Origin: Liolophura sinensis
Taxonomy: Eukaryota > Mollusca > Polyplacophora > Chitonida > Chitonidae
Direction of reading: 5' to 3'
NCBI RefSeq assembly: GCF_032854445.1
Contig: NC_088301.1
Span: 45,309,187 to 45,373,186, forward strand
Length of the DNA: 64,000 nucleotides
The notes beneath the pieces are model-generated. The model was not told where the DNA came from. It searched no databases and was given only the letters and a program-made list of their open reading frames with translations. Position numbers and translations under genes: made by a program. This document shows, piece by piece, positions 63,401 through 64,000 of the stretch (positions are counted from its first letter, which is position 1; each line of letters opens with the position of its first letter).

Positions 63401-64000
63401 TGGCTAGGGGTCTGATTTTGTGTGTATTCTTTCTAGCTACTCCTCCGGAAGTGATAGAAAAGCCACAGCAGTGGCAGAAAGTTGCCCAGGGTCGTCAAGC
63501 CAATATCACATGTAGAACAACTGGAAAACCAGATCCGATCATCACTTGGTTCAAGAATGATCAGCTGTTGGCAGGAGATAGATACCACATCACCAAGGAG
63601 GGAACTCTTCAGATATCAGTAAGTATTCACTGCAGCCACTTTACACTGTATCATGTATCATTATCTCACTTGGCTCTGTATCTCTGTCACTGCAGCCACT
63701 TTACACTGTATCGTGTATCATTGTCTCACTTGGCTCTGTATCTCTGTCACTGCAGCCACTTTACACAGTATTGTGTATCACTATTTCACTTGGCTCTGTA
63801 TCTCTGTCACTGCAGCCACTTTACACTGTATCGTGTATCATTATCTCACTTGGCTCTGTATCTCTGTCACTGCAGCCACTTTACACAGTATTGTGTATCA
63901 CTATTTCACTTGGCTCTGTATCTCTGTCACTGCAGCCACTTTACACTGTATCGTGTATCATTATCTCACTTGGCTCTGTATCTCTGTCACTGCAGCCACT
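54289..64000 (+). CDS. Nrg: Neuroglian/L1CAM-type cell adhesion molecule, 5' part
   Basis: A transmembrane immunoglobulin-superfamily adhesion protein of neurons and epithelia, usually with six Ig and five fibronectin III domains (family knowledge). Nine exons are visible and all phases agree. A signal peptide (MLPGSMVTIVPLILGSISTV) is followed by Ig1 (cysteines in ELPCIAEG and YYQCFAY), Ig2 (LTLRCHPP, YICMARN), Ig3 (LKCIFSGN, YVCMGKN), Ig4 (FLCNAGGDP, VIQCNASN) and the first half of Ig5 (NITCRTTGKPDP). The PPSIT..P opening and KDLDGNLHFTNV (Drosophila DPEGNLWFSNV) point to neuroglian rather than other Ig adhesion proteins. Each Ig domain is split by an intron, as is usual in this family. The FnIII, transmembrane and ankyrin-binding parts lie beyond the window. 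Confidence 0.9.
55814..55940 (+). CDS. Nrg: Nrg-like exon 2, start of Ig1
   Basis: Encodes SITHPPSITTQPQP, an acidic stretch, and ELPCIAEGTPKP with the first Ig1 cysteine. The acceptor is GTCCCCAG and the donor GTAAGT. Confidence 0.9.
55975..56135 (-). mobile_element. tRNA-derived SINE, diverged, in Nrg intron 2
   Basis: A minus-strand copy: on the plus strand TTTATTTATTTATTTC, AGTACTCAAGAAGATTTCAC and CTGGCCATTATTTTAATGG. The tRNA head is absent. Confidence 0.7.
56522..56910 (+). CDS. Nrg: Nrg-like exon 3, end of Ig1 and start of Ig2
   Basis: Encodes YRWEKDGEEFDVTQYN, LGTLVIHRPTDADEGYYQCF (second Ig1 cysteine) and PLTLRCHPPKS (first Ig2 cysteine). The donor GTTTGT is weaker than its neighbours. 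Read-through would add a few residues and stop at 56954. Confidence 0.92.
57727..57861 (+). CDS. Nrg: Nrg-like exon 4, end of Ig2
   Basis: Encodes NLHFTNVMEKDAMDGKAYIC with the second Ig2 cysteine, ending IMPQESP. The acceptor is TATTTCCAG and the donor GTAAGA. Confidence 0.9.
59702..59804 (+). CDS. Nrg: Nrg-like exon 5, start of Ig3
   Basis: Encodes VEVMWASPSDTLGLIHHVVR followed by LKCIFSG with the first Ig3 cysteine. The acceptor is TTTTTGTTGCAG and the donor GTAAGC. Confidence 0.85.
60127..60317 (+). CDS. Nrg: Nrg-like exon 6, end of Ig3
   Basis: Encodes PTPDVSWSRTGGDL, LVIKDLQFEDTGQYVCMGKN (second Ig3 cysteine) and the G strand. The donor is GTGAGC. Confidence 0.93.
60827..60958 (+). 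CDS. Nrg: Nrg-like exon 7, start of Ig4
   Basis: Encodes SPYWIDEPKDQIKGVDEDAA, FLCNAGGDPTP and IEWYINGIPID. The first Ig4 cysteine is in FLCNAGG. The acceptor is CTTTCAG and the donor GTACAT. Confidence 0.92.
61568..61801 (+). mobile_element. tRNA-derived SINE in Nrg intron 7
   Basis: B box GAGTTCAAGTCC, then AGCTCATGCTGACTTCCTCT, CAGGGCTCTGCTCGGTTTCC, CCACCATAATGCTGGCAGCC and AAATATTCTTGAGTACGGC, with an (AAAT)n tail. One of the longest copies in the window. Confidence 0.9.
61943..62086 (+). CDS. Nrg: Nrg-like exon 8, end of Ig4
   Basis: Encodes RIEFRNLTKADAQVIQCNAS (second Ig4 cysteine) and GYLWADVFLNVL, close to neuroglian GYVYKDVYLNV. The acceptor is TCTTACAG and the donor GTAAGA. Confidence 0.93.
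62477..63414. mobile_element. hAT-like DNA transposon remnant in Nrg intron 8
   Basis: The left end CAGACCCCTCGCTAGC and right end TGGCTAGGGGTCTG are imperfect inverted repeats. The block is CpG-richer than the flanks. An internal frame (62457-62816) contains LYCTLCHKHKTYASDGNKTW, a Cys/His pattern like the N-terminal zinc finger of hAT-derived proteins. The flanking 8-mers ATTATTTC and ATTTTGTG match at 5 of 8 positions, a possible worn target-site duplication. No transposase catalytic domain is present. Confidence 0.5.
63437..63618 (+). CDS. Nrg: Nrg-like exon 9, first half of Ig5
   Basis: Encodes TPPEVIEKPQQWQKVAQGRQ, NITCRTTGKPDPIITWFKND and YHITKEGTLQIS, with the first Ig5 cysteine. It ends in phase 0 at a consensus GTAAGT donor. 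The second Ig5 cysteine must be in a later exon. Confidence 0.93.
63628..64000 (+). repeat. 60-bp minisatellite, at least 6 units, running off the window
   Basis: Units begin CACTGCAGCCACTTTACA and repeat exactly every 60 bases. After the first units, two variants alternate (CTGTATCGTG and CAGTATTGTG), giving a 120-bp higher-order period. The array starts nine bases into the intron after exon 9. Confidence 0.97.

Noticed and set aside
63628-64000. Minisatellite as a CRISPR array
   Set aside because: Units are contiguous and near-identical with no unique spacers, in an animal genome.
1-64000. A new multigene functional system
   Set aside because: Only three unrelated conserved animal genes are present; no co-directed cluster of unknown genes was seen.

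Overview
The window is animal nuclear DNA from a draft assembly, probably a mollusc or another lophotrochozoan. The genes are intron-rich and their exons were joined here by hand from GT-AG splice sites, codon phase and recalled family sequences. The intergenic DNA is AT-rich and CpG-poor. It contains many copies of one tRNA-derived SINE ending in (ATAA)n and is saturated with ACATGT/TACATGTA palindromes. Both features are familiar from mollusc genomes, but the phylum is an inference. Two runs of exactly 200 N are scaffold gaps of arbitrary size.

Layout. (1) 1-6483, minus strand: SHQ1, the assembly chaperone of H/ACA ribonucleoproteins. Thirteen exons are visible; one more is missing, probably in the gap at 3007-3206, and the 3' end may leave the window. 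The gene shows about five single-base frame disruptions that the other two genes lack. (2) 6484-11328: the region between two divergently transcribed genes, with a CpG-bearing candidate promoter near 7.7-8.3 kb and one complete SINE. (3) 11357-17004, plus strand: PNPLA8 (calcium-independent phospholipase A2 gamma), seven clean coding exons with the whole patatin catalytic domain. A SINE in intron 2 has duplicated that intron's splice donor, and the apparent stop codon lies inside a sequence that looks like another splice donor. (4) 17005-24229: non-coding DNA with repeats, ending in a CpG-containing stretch with a candidate leader exon. (5) 24230-54288: about 30 kb without a recognisable gene, holding SINEs, decayed DNA-transposon remnants, tandem repeats, fold-backs and the second gap. 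It may be the first intron of the next gene. (6) 54289-64000, plus strand: the 5' part of a neuroglian/L1CAM-type adhesion gene, with a signal-peptide exon and eight exons covering four complete Ig domains and part of a fifth. A hAT-like element sits in one intron, and a 60-bp minisatellite starts nine bases after the last visible exon.

The three genes have unrelated roles: snoRNP assembly, mitochondrial or peroxisomal phospholipid metabolism, and neuronal adhesion. Nothing suggests that they form a functional cluster. I found no CRISPR array, operon, toxin system or clearly new multigene system. The points most worth checking are the splice-site events in PNPLA8, the state of SHQ1, the in-phase minisatellite and the composite repeats at 37-39 kb and 46.7-47.1 kb.
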